Source: JAWPMT01 sp965227935 (GTDB taxonomy: Bacteria; Bacteroidota; Bacteroidia; Cytophagales; Cyclobacteriaceae). Taken from it: a stretch of DNA of 64,000 nucleotides. This document shows positions 1 to 8,765 of the stretch, piece by piece; position 1 is the first letter of the stretch, and each line of letters begins with the position of its first letter. The position numbers and the translations under genes were made by a program. A model generated the notes under the pieces. It was not told the origin of the DNA. It saw only the letters and a list, made by a program, of their open reading frames with translations, and searched no databases. Location of the stretch: positions 806,001-870,000 of the forward strand of contig CBDDGS010000043.1 of NCBI GenBank assembly GCA_965227935.1. Reading direction: 5' to 3'.

Positions 1-743
1 TCTGTCTTTCGGTGAGCCACGAAGCGATAACCTGGGGCTAGGAAGAACACGGGACTGAAGTGATAACTGAAGACTGCTATTCCCTGAAAACTGTAATTGC
101 TCTCTAGAGGTATGGGGGTAATATCTGCCCACGCAACAAACTCCCATCGGTAATGGGGCTTGTATATAATTTTCGTGGCTATGACGGGATCGAAATAGGA
201 TTTCGTCCTTTGGGCGCTGATGCTGGTTCCATAAGGGTTTGTATTAATGCCAACCTTGAAGTGGATAAGTCTTAAGCCAGCATAACCCACCACCTCCACT
301 TTGGGATGCTCGACGAAGTTGTAACCAGCGGTCAAATCCGCGCCATACAAAGCGAAGTCCATAGTAGTGTTGGCAAGTAGATCCTCGAATATCAAAACAG
401 GTCGCGATTCGATCACAATCGCATCGAAACGCCCTAGCACTCTGAATCTATTTAAACGGTACTCCGCACTCATAACGCTCAGGAACTTCAGATGTGACCG
501 TAGTTCCTTGAAGAGGATCGTAAAATCAAAAAAGGGAGGTGGAGGCTCTGGGAGCTGGACAGGCATGGGAGGCGTGGTCACCCGACCGCGAATCGCCGGC
601 ACCCAGGCATACGGACTGATTCGCCAATTCCAATCATTGAACTTCGCAATCTTGGCAGCCCTCGCGCTATCCGGTTCAGTGTCCTGAGAATAGGTGGCGG
701 AGGCCAAACACAGCAAGAGAAGTATAGAAAGCAAGGTTTTCAA
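1..743 (-). CDS. Outer-membrane beta-barrel protein, paralogue 1 (3' end beyond window)
   Basis: An open reading frame runs leftward from a TTG at 743 to the window edge without a stop. Its product matches the next gene upstream (785-1609) along its length: a signal peptide (MKTLLSILLLLCLASATYSQ), an aromatic segment NWRISPYAWVPAI, the stretch DFTILFKELRSHLKFLS, and PGYRFVAHRKT just before the edge. Compared with the paralogue about 25 C-terminal residues are missing. The TTG start aligns with the TTG start of the paralogue and places the signal peptide correctly; an in-frame GTG at 758-756 is an alternative. The pair is a tandem duplication. Function is unknown; alternating hydrophobic strands and the signal peptide suggest an outer-membrane barrel (inference). 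Confidence 0.75.
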   Translation of the reverse strand, partial: MKTLLSILLLLCLASATYSQDTEPDSARAAKIAKFNDWNWRISPYAWVPAIRGRVTTPPMPVQLPEPPPPFFDFTILFKELRSHLKFLSVMSAEYRLNRFRVLGRFDAIVIESRPVLIFEDLLANTTMDFALYGADLTAGYNFVEHPKVEVVGYAGLRLIHFKVGINTNPYGTSISAQRTKSYFDPVIATKIIYKPHYRWEFVAWADITPIPLESNYSFQGIAVFSYHFSPVFFLAPGYRFVAHRKT

Positions 744-767
744 GGCCGAGGTTGTCACATTTCCAGG

Positions 768-775
768 CAAAAATA
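768..775 (-). promoter_or_regulatory. Bacteroidota -7 box for paralogue 1
   Basis: TATTTTTG on the minus strand matches the Bacteroidota -7 consensus TAnnTTTG exactly. It sits between the stop of the upstream paralogue (785) and the TTG start at 743, leaving a leader of roughly 20 nt. No convincing -33 TTTG was found at the usual distance, so the second barrel gene may also be read through from the first. Confidence 0.4.
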
Positions 776-784
776 TACTACACA

Positions 785-1609
785 TCAGAACTGAAAACCT
801 ATTCGCAAATAAGGGCCACGTACCTCCCCATCAAAATACAAAGTCTCTATATCTGTCCTTCTGTAGCCCACAATACGATAACCCGGAGCCAGAAAAAACC
901 GGGGATTAAAAAAGTAGTTGGCTACGGCAACGCTCTGAAAACTCCAGTTGCCATCAAAAGGAATAGGTGTGATGTCTCCATATATGGCGATTTCCCATCT
1001 GTAGCTGGGCATGTACCTCCACCGAACAGCTACCAAAGGATCCAAATCCGGAGCCTTTTCCTCGTCCACCGCCGGAGAACCTCCAATGGTTGTTTGGACA
1101 CCGACCTTGATGTGGACGAATCGCAGACCTCCCATGATGTCGAGGTTGGACTTGTCGTCATTCACTACCCTATATCCAGCGAGACCATCTACACCGTACA
1201 GGCCGAAATCCAGTGTGGTCCTGCCAAAAATAGGTTCGAGATTAGGTAGTGGTTGTGCTGCCAGCACCAGCGCATCGAACCGAAAGGCCCCGATGAATCG
1301 ATTGTAACGATATTCACCTGTCAGCACACTGAGAAACTTTATGTGCGTCCTCAAATTCCTAAACAAGATTTCGAAATCAATCAATGACGGAGGCGGTTCT
1401 GGCAAGATCTCCGGCCCCTCGGGTGTAGCGACACTACCATAGATGGAAGGCAGCCAGCCATAGGGACTAATGCGCCAGTGCCATTGATCGTACTCCGTCC
1501 TCTTCAGCTCTCGCCATTGCTGCACACTAAGACTGTCGGGCTTGCTCTTCTGAGCTGAAGCACTTCCGACGAAGAGGCAGACCAATAACAGCGAAAAGTA
1601 CGTTTTCAA
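785..1609 (-). CDS. Outer-membrane beta-barrel protein, paralogue 2
   Basis: Encodes 274 residues beginning with a signal peptide (MKTYFSLLLVCLFVGSASAQ, cleavage after SAQ). The mature part is rich in alternating aromatic/hydrophobic strands and ends LRIGFQF, with the terminal phenylalanine typical of barrels inserted by BamA. It starts at TTG, as does its tandem copy downstream (743 leftward); the reading is supported by the shared signal peptide and the -7 box at 1635-1642. I do not recognise a named family. Substrate or role unknown. It is divergent from the MscS-like channel gene. Confidence 0.8.
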   Translation of the reverse strand: MKTYFSLLLVCLFVGSASAQKSKPDSLSVQQWRELKRTEYDQWHWRISPYGWLPSIYGSVATPEGPEILPEPPPSLIDFEILFRNLRTHIKFLSVLTGEYRYNRFIGAFRFDALVLAAQPLPNLEPIFGRTTLDFGLYGVDGLAGYRVVNDDKSNLDIMGGLRFVHIKVGVQTTIGGSPAVDEEKAPDLDPLVAVRWRYMPSYRWEIAIYGDITPIPFDGNWSFQSVAVANYFFNPRFFLAPGYRIVGYRRTDIETLYFDGEVRGPYLRIGFQF

Positions 1610-1634
1610 GGTTTTAGGCTCAGAATTTTGCTCG

Positions 1635-1642
1635 CAAAGATA
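1635..1642 (-). promoter_or_regulatory. Bacteroidota -7 box for the barrel pair
   Basis: TATCTTTG on the minus strand fits TAnnTTTG exactly, about 25 nt upstream of the TTG start at 1609. A TTTG lies further upstream (1677-1680), but the 34-nt gap is too long for a canonical -33 element. Confidence 0.45.
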
Positions 1643-1741
1643 GAATAAGGCACGTAGCAGAATGATATCTCAGTCACAAATGGTTTCGTCTTGAAACACG
1701 ACTATCTTACCAGCAGTTACCCTCCCAAGAAGAGATAAGCC

Positions 1742-2650
1742 ATGAACGAACTACTTACCGAGGACTTTTACGAGCAGTTCCTCGCTCAATTCATCAACTG
1801 GTCGGTCACCACTTTGCCTCGCATCCTGTTGATACTTCTCGTCTTTTTCGTGGTGCTGAAAGTGGTCAAATCCTTGATCCGCCGGACCACTGAGCTCATC
1901 GTGCAGCGGACCCATGACTCAGAGGCCGACAGTCAGGAGCGAGAAAAGAGAGCCAAAACACTAACGGGCATCGTTCGGGGAGCGGCGGTCACCGCGCTTT
2001 GGACGATGTTCATCGTTACGATACTCAAGGAGCTGGGTATCAACATCGGCCCCATCCTGGCCGGGGCCGGGATCATAGGCCTGGCGGTAGGTTTTGGTGC
2101 ACAGGAACTGGTAAGAGACGCAATTTCTGGTTTCTTTTTGCTCCTCGAAAACCGCATCAGGACTGGAGATGTCGCTCTCGTCAACGGCACAGGGGGCCTG
2201 GTCGAAAGTATCAATTTGAGAACGGTGACCCTACGCGACCTGTCGGGAGTGGTTCACACCTTTCAAAATGGCAAGATCAATACGCTCGCCAATATGACCA
2301 AGGACTGGTCAGCGATGGTCTTCGATATCGGCGTTGCCTACAAGGAAAATGTCGACGATGTCATTGAAGCCATTAAGGACGAAGCTGCCACCCTAGAAGC
2401 CGATGAGGAGTTGGGTCCACAGATCCTACAACCGATCGAGATCTTTGGGCTCGACAAGTTCGGAGACAGTGCCGTTGTGATCAAAGCCCGATTTAAGACC
2501 AAACCCAGTAGCCAATGGATCGTCGGCCGTGAGTTTAACCGGCGTCTGAAAGCGGCCTTTGATGCCAAGGGGATTGAGATTCCATTTCCGCATCGCACGA
2601 TTTACTGGGGAGACAGTGCGAATACGATTCAAATCAGAAAAGAGGAGTAA
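1742..2650 (+). CDS. MscS-family mechanosensitive ion channel
   Basis: 302 residues. Hydrophobic segments near residues 20-45, 75-95 and 98-125 form the membrane part; the third has the Gly/Ala-rich pore-helix pattern (GAGIIGLAVGFGAQELV) diagnostic of MscS TM3, followed by the beta domain with VNGTGGLVESINLRTVTLR and then a C-terminal alpha/beta domain. Length is close to E. coli MscS (286). Such channels open on membrane tension and release solutes on hypo-osmotic shock (family knowledge). Single gene, divergent from the barrel pair; AGAAGAG lies 8 nt before the ATG. Confidence 0.93.
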   Translation: MNELLTEDFYEQFLAQFINWSVTTLPRILLILLVFFVVLKVVKSLIRRTTELIVQRTHDSEADSQEREKRAKTLTGIVRGAAVTALWTMFIVTILKELGINIGPILAGAGIIGLAVGFGAQELVRDAISGFFLLLENRIRTGDVALVNGTGGLVESINLRTVTLRDLSGVVHTFQNGKINTLANMTKDWSAMVFDIGVAYKENVDDVIEAIKDEAATLEADEELGPQILQPIEIFGLDKFGDSAVVIKARFKTKPSSQWIVGREFNRRLKAAFDAKGIEIPFPHRTIYWGDSANTIQIRKEE

Positions 2651-2688
2651 TTATTTTTTCGCTGAACTCTACCAGTTGGATCAGGCTT

Positions 2689-4308
2689 TTATGGCCCTCC
2701 CTTCTTGCCCTTCTTCTCCTTATTGATCATCTTCTGCGCTGCCTTGGTCGGCACAATGCGCGTGGCGCCATTCATCAAACTCTGGACGATGAACTGGAAG
2801 GGTGCGCGGTAAATATTCCGTTGGGATTCGTACTTGGCAACGAGATAGTTCTTGTTGTCCGGGAGATTGTTGGTCCTTACCGCCGCATTGGCCAGTGCCG
2901 AAACGAAGAATCGCTTCTTTTCCTTCCCTTCGGCTTCCCTCAGTATCTTCAGGTGCAGATTCTCATAGTCCATTTTGAGGGTATTCTGCGAAGATGTATC
3001 GGTTGAATTCATCGTCAATACCATTTGACGAAGGTCCCCGGAAGTGACTTCCACACCCAGAAGCGGCATTAGGCTGGGGTTGAAATCCGTGAGGTCTGCT
3101 TCCCCCACATGTGCGATGAGCTGAAAGCCATCGTGATCGTAGGGTACCCGTAGCTGGAAGTTGAGAGGTGCTTCATCCACCTTCGCCTGAAGCTTAGCGT
3201 CGAAAAACTCGATCTCCTGCTGATAGGCCGGTGAAGTGTTTAGCTCCAATATGTCACCTGAGATGTCGGTGATCAGGAAAGTACCACTATTGGCTCTGTC
3301 CGCACCCAGTTCTGTAAAGCTCACCTTGCTATCACTCAGGTGAATGGTATCCACATTGACATCAAAAGGGATCTGGTCGATCATGCCTTTGAACATGGGC
3401 TTCCGCTCATCGGGTGGGCGAGGGAATTTCTTACTCTTTTGCACCCTGAGATCCAGACCATTGACGCGCATCTTCCTTGCTGTGACATCGAGTCCACCAA
3501 GAATCGTACTTGAGAAATCCATATCGCTGATGGCCAACGTATCCAATTCGAAATCAATGATGTCCCTTTCTTCGCCCAACCTCTCAGCCACTGACTCCCA
3601 GTCTTCCGTAAAACCCAACTCCAACTTATGCAGTAACAATCGCTTGTTACTCAAATCGTAGGACATGTGTCCAAGCCTGCCATAGGTATATTCATTGACT
3701 TCGACAGACATCTGGTCGATCGACACAGAAAGGTTGCCCATCTCGAAGGGGACAATGTGGGTCATCGTCACGGAATCGGTCTCAATATCACTCGCCGAAA
3801 TATTGATTTCTCCGAACTTGCCAACTATTCGATCTGTAGGTCCTTCCATGATCAGGGCGGAGCCCTCTTCGATCAAAAATTCATTCAAATCCGCACGAGC
3901 GAGGATATCGCCGAAGAGACCCTGAATTCCCCTTCCGCTACTTTTCTTACCTTGTTCCCCTCCAAGCCTTATTTCAAAGATGGGCCTCACAAATGTGATC
4001 GTATGAAAGTGGAGTCTTCGATCCTTAGCCAGTTGCCACCAGACTAAACCACTTATTTCAGCGTAGTCCACGTTTCCTACCACCGATGTTCCACCCTCCA
4101 CATTCAAGGGGGTGATCTTCATTTCGTCCAGCGTAATTCCCCTAAAGAAGGCATGCAGATCAATGTCTTCGTAGGATATGTCATAGGCCCGGTCGGGATT
4201 CGCATTGATCCTCTTGTGGAAATTGGCTTCCAACCACCACTCGACGCCGCGAAGAACGACGAACAGAAAACCAATGATGCTAAAGAAGATGATGGCGACC
4301 TTTTTCAT
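2689..4308 (-). CDS. AsmA/DUF748-like membrane-anchored protein
   Basis: 539 residues with one N-terminal transmembrane helix (VAIIFFSIIGFLFVVLRGVE) and a long beta-rich periplasmic body containing repeated 'dI.gL.l....' strands (GLDVTARKMRVNGLDLRV, LTDFNPSLMPLLGVEVTSG), then a basic tail rich in KKGKK. This architecture is that of the AsmA/DUF748 group, which includes bridge-like proteins implicated in envelope lipid homeostasis (family knowledge). Assignment to a precise subfamily is not possible by eye. It lies just downstream of the phosphatase gene on the same strand (50-bp gap) and could be co-transcribed. Confidence 0.7.
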   Translation of the reverse strand: MKKVAIIFFSIIGFLFVVLRGVEWWLEANFHKRINANPDRAYDISYEDIDLHAFFRGITLDEMKITPLNVEGGTSVVGNVDYAEISGLVWWQLAKDRRLHFHTITFVRPIFEIRLGGEQGKKSSGRGIQGLFGDILARADLNEFLIEEGSALIMEGPTDRIVGKFGEINISASDIETDSVTMTHIVPFEMGNLSVSIDQMSVEVNEYTYGRLGHMSYDLSNKRLLLHKLELGFTEDWESVAERLGEERDIIDFELDTLAISDMDFSSTILGGLDVTARKMRVNGLDLRVQKSKKFPRPPDERKPMFKGMIDQIPFDVNVDTIHLSDSKVSFTELGADRANSGTFLITDISGDILELNTSPAYQQEIEFFDAKLQAKVDEAPLNFQLRVPYDHDGFQLIAHVGEADLTDFNPSLMPLLGVEVTSGDLRQMVLTMNSTDTSSQNTLKMDYENLHLKILREAEGKEKKRFFVSALANAAVRTNNLPDNKNYLVAKYESQRNIYRAPFQFIVQSLMNGATRIVPTKAAQKMINKEKKGKKGGP

Positions 4309-4358
4309 GAATTAGGTATCCTCTGTAAGATAGCAACGGATGGGATTACACTTGAGTG

Positions 4359-6068
4359 CTACTTCCCAAGTACCTCCGAAAGCGCTTCACCAACGGCGTT
4401 TGAGGGTACTTGAATGTTCAAATAGTTGGATAACGTCAGGGCTATATCGACTGTTTGAACCGTCCTGTAAATGTCCTGGGACTCCACACCGTGACCCGCA
4501 AAAACAATAGGGACATGCGTGTCGTAGTTCCATGGAGATCCATGGGTACTGGCGACGATCAGCCCGTCAAAGTCATTGATGTACCAATAGGGCTTTGCCA
4601 CTATCGCGATGTCCCCCGACCGCTGAGGGTGGAAGTTGTTGAGGACAAGCTCATACAGATCTGATGATGGTACCTCACCTGACACGAGTGCCCGACAATC
4701 TATCGCCTCGAGCATCCCCGGAATGCCCTCGAGGTACTGCTTCAGCACCGGATATATGCGTCCTGGATTAATCCCCGCCCTATCGATTTCGTCCTGATCG
4801 TAGTACACGTAGGGGTAGGCGAAGGAGGCAATGACATTCGGACTAATTCCCAGGACTGCCTTCACCTGCTGGTTCAGGACTTCTGTGTCAAATGCCTTTC
4901 CATCCATATAGCCAGCATCAAGACCATTGTTTTGTAAGACAGCCGGCGCATCTACACCGCCGTGGTCTGCCGACAAGACGATCAGAGTATTGGCCAGGCC
5001 CACCTTTTGGTCCACATACTCCAGTAGTTCAGCCAAAGTTCTGTCAAGTCTGACAAGGTTGTCTTCACTTTCGAGGCTGGAGGGGCCGAAGATATGACCT
5101 ACGTAGTCGGTAGATGAAAAGCTCACGGCAAGAAAGTCCGTGATGTCGTCCTGACCGATCTCTTCTGCCTCAATCAATCGCTTCGTAAAGTCGAGCGTCA
5201 GGTCATCACCGACAGGACTCAGTGTCAGAAACGTCGTGAAGTAGGGATTGTCGGCCGGCCCGAATTCGTGTGGAAAGTTGACACCAAATCCGGGAAGGTT
5301 CGTCTTGTACGAAGCATCATCGGAGTTCTTGTAAGTATAGAATTCTTCCCCCTGACTCAGCTCCCAGGGGGTGTCGGCGTATTGCAAATGGTGATCGCTT
5401 TCATTCCACTCGGCGACCCACTCGGGGTAGGCATCGTAGTAGTAGGTGCTGGAGATAAAATCCCCGGATGACTTGCTGAACCAAAAGGCCTTACCTGCAT
5501 GGCCCGCGAGGGTGATGGCCCCCCGATCCTTTACAGATACACCATAGATCTTCGATTGATTGTTGGTCGCCATGGCTAGTTCATCGCTGAAGGTCGATGA
5601 GATGATCGCCCTCGGTGAGCGACCGTCGGTGCCTGCCGCTGCCTGCGAGGGGTCGATTTCCGCGTCTTTGTCTACGCCCGTTGAGGCCCCTACCAACGTG
5701 TATCGTGCGTCCTCGACATTATACACAGCTCTGCCCAGCTCCTTGTCAAACCAAAGGTTGGTGATCATCCCGTGCCCTGAGGGATAAGCGCCCGTTGCGA
5801 GGGTCGCGTGCCCCACGACCGTTTCAGTGTTTGAGTGCCGATGATGGGCATTGTGATAGACTGCTCCCTGCTCGTACAAATACCGAAAACCGCCCGCCGG
5901 CAATCGGTCCAGCAATTTGAGCGGCATATCTGCCCTCAGCTGATCAACTGTTATTTGCAATACGAGCTTGGGTTTTTTCGTCGACGTCGATTGACCGCGT
6001 TCGTTGGGGACGGTACATCCCCCAAAAATGACTGCCGCTAGCGATAGCCAGGTCGATAGATGTTTCAT
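4359..6068 (-). CDS. pafA: PafA-type alkaline phosphatase, lipoprotein
   Basis: About 569 residues of the alkaline-phosphatase superfamily. The ATG at 6068 is chosen: the longer frame uses a TTG (6089) inside the preceding gene, whereas MKHLSTWLSLAAVIFGGC gives a lipoprotein-like signal. Active-site landmarks resemble PafA: metal Asp in VDQLRAD (about residue 42), Thr nucleophile in TETVVGHATL (about 83), Asn in ITNLWFD, the Lys/Arg pair in VKDRGA, Asp/His in SSTDYVGH, SADHGG, and a final His in STHGSPW. The Lys/Arg pair is the feature that separates PafA monoesterases from the diesterase branch (family knowledge). Predicted role: phosphate release from phosphomonoesters in the periplasm or at the outer membrane. 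Confidence 0.85.
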   Translation of the reverse strand: MKHLSTWLSLAAVIFGGCTVPNERGQSTSTKKPKLVLQITVDQLRADMPLKLLDRLPAGGFRYLYEQGAVYHNAHHRHSNTETVVGHATLATGAYPSGHGMITNLWFDKELGRAVYNVEDARYTLVGASTGVDKDAEIDPSQAAAGTDGRSPRAIISSTFSDELAMATNNQSKIYGVSVKDRGAITLAGHAGKAFWFSKSSGDFISSTYYYDAYPEWVAEWNESDHHLQYADTPWELSQGEEFYTYKNSDDASYKTNLPGFGVNFPHEFGPADNPYFTTFLTLSPVGDDLTLDFTKRLIEAEEIGQDDITDFLAVSFSSTDYVGHIFGPSSLESEDNLVRLDRTLAELLEYVDQKVGLANTLIVLSADHGGVDAPAVLQNNGLDAGYMDGKAFDTEVLNQQVKAVLGISPNVIASFAYPYVYYDQDEIDRAGINPGRIYPVLKQYLEGIPGMLEAIDCRALVSGEVPSSDLYELVLNNFHPQRSGDIAIVAKPYWYINDFDGLIVASTHGSPWNYDTHVPIVFAGHGVESQDIYRTVQTVDIALTLSNYLNIQVPSNAVGEALSEVLGK

Positions 6069-6081
6069 GAATTGTGGTTTG

Positions 6082-6591
6082 TCAGGCAATATTGATCCCT
6101 TTCAAAACCAACTCTCTCCATTCAGGATGCTTTTTGAGAAAGCCTGCGACGAATGGACAAAGTGGAACAAGGGTTAACCCTTTCTTTTTGATGTCGACCA
6201 ACGCCTGCAGGATGATCCGCGACCCTATCCCTCTTCCTTCCAGCGACTTGGGCACTTCGGTATGCGTCAGGTAGATCTTATTGTCTTTTGTCAGGATATA
6301 TTCGAGAAAGGCCGTCTGTCCTTCAATGGCTAGTTCATACCGTTTGCGCTCCTCATTCTGACTGAAGACACCAGATACCTCGTCGCTGTTGAAGTAGTAG
6401 GACAGCGCACCGGAGGGGCAGGCATCGATCTGCCTTACAAGAGCTTCAGATGAGGCATTTTCCTGCTTGATCCAGGGTTTTTCCTTGGGGTTGTACACTT
6501 CAGGCAGGGTCTTGACGCACACGCCAGCGTGGATGCACTTTTCGGGTTGCCAAACGATGGTCAGCTCACCATTTGAGTATTCTTTCTTCAT
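6082..6591 (-). CDS. Fusion of YjdI-like 4Fe-4S protein and YjdJ-like acetyltransferase
   Basis: 169 residues in two parts. Residues 1-70 resemble the divergent mono-cluster ferredoxin YjdI: EKCIHAGVCVKTLPEVYN with two Cys, and DACPSGALSY with the third. Residues 75-169 are a minimal GNAT domain of the YjdJ (Acetyltransf_CG) type: LTHTEVPKSLEGRGIGSRI carries the acetyl-CoA loop, then LTLVPLCPFVAGFLKKHPEW. In E. coli the two are separate neighbouring genes (established knowledge); here they are one chain. The biochemical role is unknown. It ends 13 bp before the phosphatase start. A free YjdJ-like protein occurs at 56798-57100. Confidence 0.85.
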   Translation of the reverse strand: MKKEYSNGELTIVWQPEKCIHAGVCVKTLPEVYNPKEKPWIKQENASSEALVRQIDACPSGALSYYFNSDEVSGVFSQNEERKRYELAIEGQTAFLEYILTKDNKIYLTHTEVPKSLEGRGIGSRIILQALVDIKKKGLTLVPLCPFVAGFLKKHPEWRELVLKGINIA

Positions 6592-6653
6592 GCTTTCATG
6601 GTTTGGGAATTCTTTCTATCACCTAAAGATACATTCGCTCAATTGGATGCTCA

Positions 6654-7274
6654 TTATACGTCGATGCCAAATGAAATGCGGATGCCTCGGACAATGTTAG
6701 TGACGGCAACGGCCGTGAGGATCAAGCCCATCACACGGCTCACGATAGCGGCACCGCTATTACCCATGTACTTAAAGATCCACTGTGACGCATGCATAAA
6801 AAGCCAGGCAATGCCAATGACCAGTAGCATCAAGACCACGGCCACGATATCCCCTTTCAATGTCGCGGAATGATTCTCGGTCAAAAGGATAACTGCCAGG
6901 ATTGCCCCAGGGCTCGCCAACGATGGAATTGCCAGGGGGAAAATGGCCACATCATCTTGCTTGTTGGCATGGGCAATCTCAGACTCAGGCTTGCTCTCAC
7001 CGAAGATCATTGACAGGGCAAACAGCATCAGCACGATCCCACCGGCAATCTGAAAATTGGCCAATGATACATCGATCGCTTGCAGAATATACTCCCCTAC
7101 CAACATAAAAAAGAGCAGGATCCCGGCAGCAACCAATGCCGCTTTCCTTGCGGCAAGGACCTTCTTCTCGGCGGACAGCTTGGCGGTCACCGCTATGAAT
7201 ACGGGAATCGTTCCGATCGGATCAATGACCGTGAAGAAGGTGACGAATACTTTGAGGATGGATGTGAATTCCAA
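6654..7274 (-). CDS. MarC family (UPF0056) integral membrane protein
   Basis: 206 residues with six hydrophobic segments. The opening FVTFFTVIDPIGTIPVFIAVT is the MarC signature, and AIPSLASPGAILAVILL corresponds to the second conserved repeat. The start is TTG at 7274, since the conserved N-terminus begins right there and no in-frame ATG precedes it. The family was once linked to multiple antibiotic resistance, but its function remains unsettled. Monocistronic or read after DUF2490. Confidence 0.9.
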   Translation of the reverse strand: MEFTSILKVFVTFFTVIDPIGTIPVFIAVTAKLSAEKKVLAARKAALVAAGILLFFMLVGEYILQAIDVSLANFQIAGGIVLMLFALSMIFGESKPESEIAHANKQDDVAIFPLAIPSLASPGAILAVILLTENHSATLKGDIVAVVLMLLVIGIAWLFMHASQWIFKYMGNSGAAIVSRVMGLILTAVAVTNIVRGIRISFGIDV

Positions 7275-7397
7275 GGTCGAAAGGTTAGATATCTACTATC
7301 AGTAAAAGTAAGATCGAAATACTGACCTTGATATGTTATTCTTGAGGCCGAGTTGTCCAACTCAAGACCATTGTGATCACGACGCTCGATTGACTGG

Positions 7398-8069
7398 CTA
7401 GAAATTCACAAACGCCACCAGATTGAGCTGGTCTCGTCCTGTGCCTCCCAGGTATTGGTTCATGTATCCTACCTCGAATCGAAGAGCTTTGCTGACCCTG
7501 TGGCCCAGGCCACCATACAGTCGATTGCGGTCGAAGATCTCTCCGTCTCCGTTGATAAAGACTTCGTTGTACCCGGAGAGGTACCACGTGCCATCACTCA
7601 TCTCCGGACTGCTCAGCGCGACATTGACGCCCAGGAAGTATCGAAACCTGAATCGGAAATCACCCTCGACCCAACGCTCTTCAAAACGATATCGGTGCTG
7701 CAGACTAAAGCGCCCAAACTTCTGCCTTGTGATGAATTGCTGAAAGATCCGATGTTCATCGACATTTACCTTGTCATCGGTGTCTCCCACGTAGTTCTGG
7801 CTATGGATGAAGCCGTAGCCCAATAGTATGTTGTTGTTATTTTCTGTGAGGTTGTAGCCAATACCGCTTCGCAATAGTAGCTGCTCCAGGTCCCCGATGA
7901 AGTTGTAATTCCGGTACTGGACCTCATTGTGCCAGTTCCACCGGTCATTGATTTTCTTGTTGCCAAAGTACATGTACCAATTGCCCAGATCGGCAGGTTG
8001 GGCGTGGGCGTCGGGTGTGAGTGCTGCCAGGCAGAGCACCACGAATAGTAGTTGGAGGGTCTTCTTCAC
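7398..8069 (-). CDS. DUF2490 outer-membrane protein
   Basis: 223 residues with a signal peptide (MKKTLQLLFVVLCLAALT...AHA). The mature protein has the DUF2490 pattern: NWYMYFGNKKINDRWNWHNE near the start, FQQFITRQKFGRFSLQHRYR in the middle, and RNRLYGGLGHRVSKALRFE followed by a closing strand NLVAFVNF. The start codon is GTG at 8069. DUF2490 proteins are predicted barrels of unknown function common in Bacteroidota. Its upstream region abuts the tandem repeat block. Confidence 0.88.
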   Translation of the reverse strand: MKKTLQLLFVVLCLAALTPDAHAQPADLGNWYMYFGNKKINDRWNWHNEVQYRNYNFIGDLEQLLLRSGIGYNLTENNNNILLGYGFIHSQNYVGDTDDKVNVDEHRIFQQFITRQKFGRFSLQHRYRFEERWVEGDFRFRFRYFLGVNVALSSPEMSDGTWYLSGYNEVFINGDGEIFDRNRLYGGLGHRVSKALRFEVGYMNQYLGGTGRDQLNLVAFVNF

Positions 8070-8120
8070 CCGGCAAGTTTAAGGAATATTGGTGGGAGTG
8101 GGTTTTTGAATACCCCCGTC

Positions 8121-8740
8121 GCGTCATCCAGAAGGAGGGTGTCAACCCGACTGAAGGATCTCTTTGACGCGATTGCAGTCTCCCTTCGTCAAAGATTCTT
8201 CGGCGCCAGGACTATCGTGTGAAATAACCTCGTTTTGCACAGCGCCTCTGAATGACGAAGTCAGGGTGATCGCTCTTATCGCGTCATCCAGAGGGAGGGT
8301 GTTAACCCGACCGAAGGATCTCTTTGACGCGATCGCAGCCTCCCTTCGTCAAAGATTCTTCGGCGCCGGGACTATCGTCGTAAAAGAGCTCGCTTTGCAC
8401 GGCGCCTCTGAATGACGTAGAAAAGATAAAGAATTACCATCGCGTCATCCAGAAGGAGGGTGTTAACCCGACTGAAGGATCTCATTGACGCGATCGCAGT
8501 CTCTCTTCGTAAGAGATTCCTCGGCGCCGGGACTATCGTCGTAAAAGAGCTCGCTTTGCACGGCGCCTCTGAATGACGTAGAAAAGATAAAGAATTACCA
8601 TCGCGTCATCCAGAAGGAGGGTGTTAACCCGACTGAAGGATCTCATTGACGCGATCGCAGTCTCTCTTCGTCAAAGATTCTTCGGCGCCAGGGCTATCGT
8701 CGTTAAAGAATCTCGTTTTGCACGGCGCCTTTGAATGACG
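8121..8740. repeat. Four tandem copies of a 160-161 bp palindromic intergenic element
   Basis: Units start at 8121, 8281, 8442 and 8603, each opening GCGTCATCC and closing GAATGACG, so each core of about 138 bp has short terminal inverted repeats. Inside, TTTGACG and CGTCAAAG can pair, and GGCGCC recurs twice per unit. The 24-bp spacer after units 2 and 3 is identical, pointing to recent tandem duplication. Short open frames inside are not coding. The block fills the gap between DUF2490 and DUF302. Confidence 0.9.
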
Positions 8741-8765
8741 GAGGGCGGGGGTGAGTGTCACCCAA

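Noticed and set aside
1635..1680. Full -33/-7 promoter upstream of the barrel genes
   Set aside because: The -7 box is perfect but the only TTTG is 34 nt upstream of it, beyond usual spacing, so only the -7 box is listed.
6087..6089. TTG start for the alkaline phosphatase at 6089
   Set aside because: It overlaps the preceding gene and puts seven polar residues before the signal peptide; the ATG at 6068 is better.
8164..8415. 83-residue open frame in the tandem repeat block
   Set aside because: It lies across repeat units, its sequence repeats with the DNA period, and no protein features are seen.
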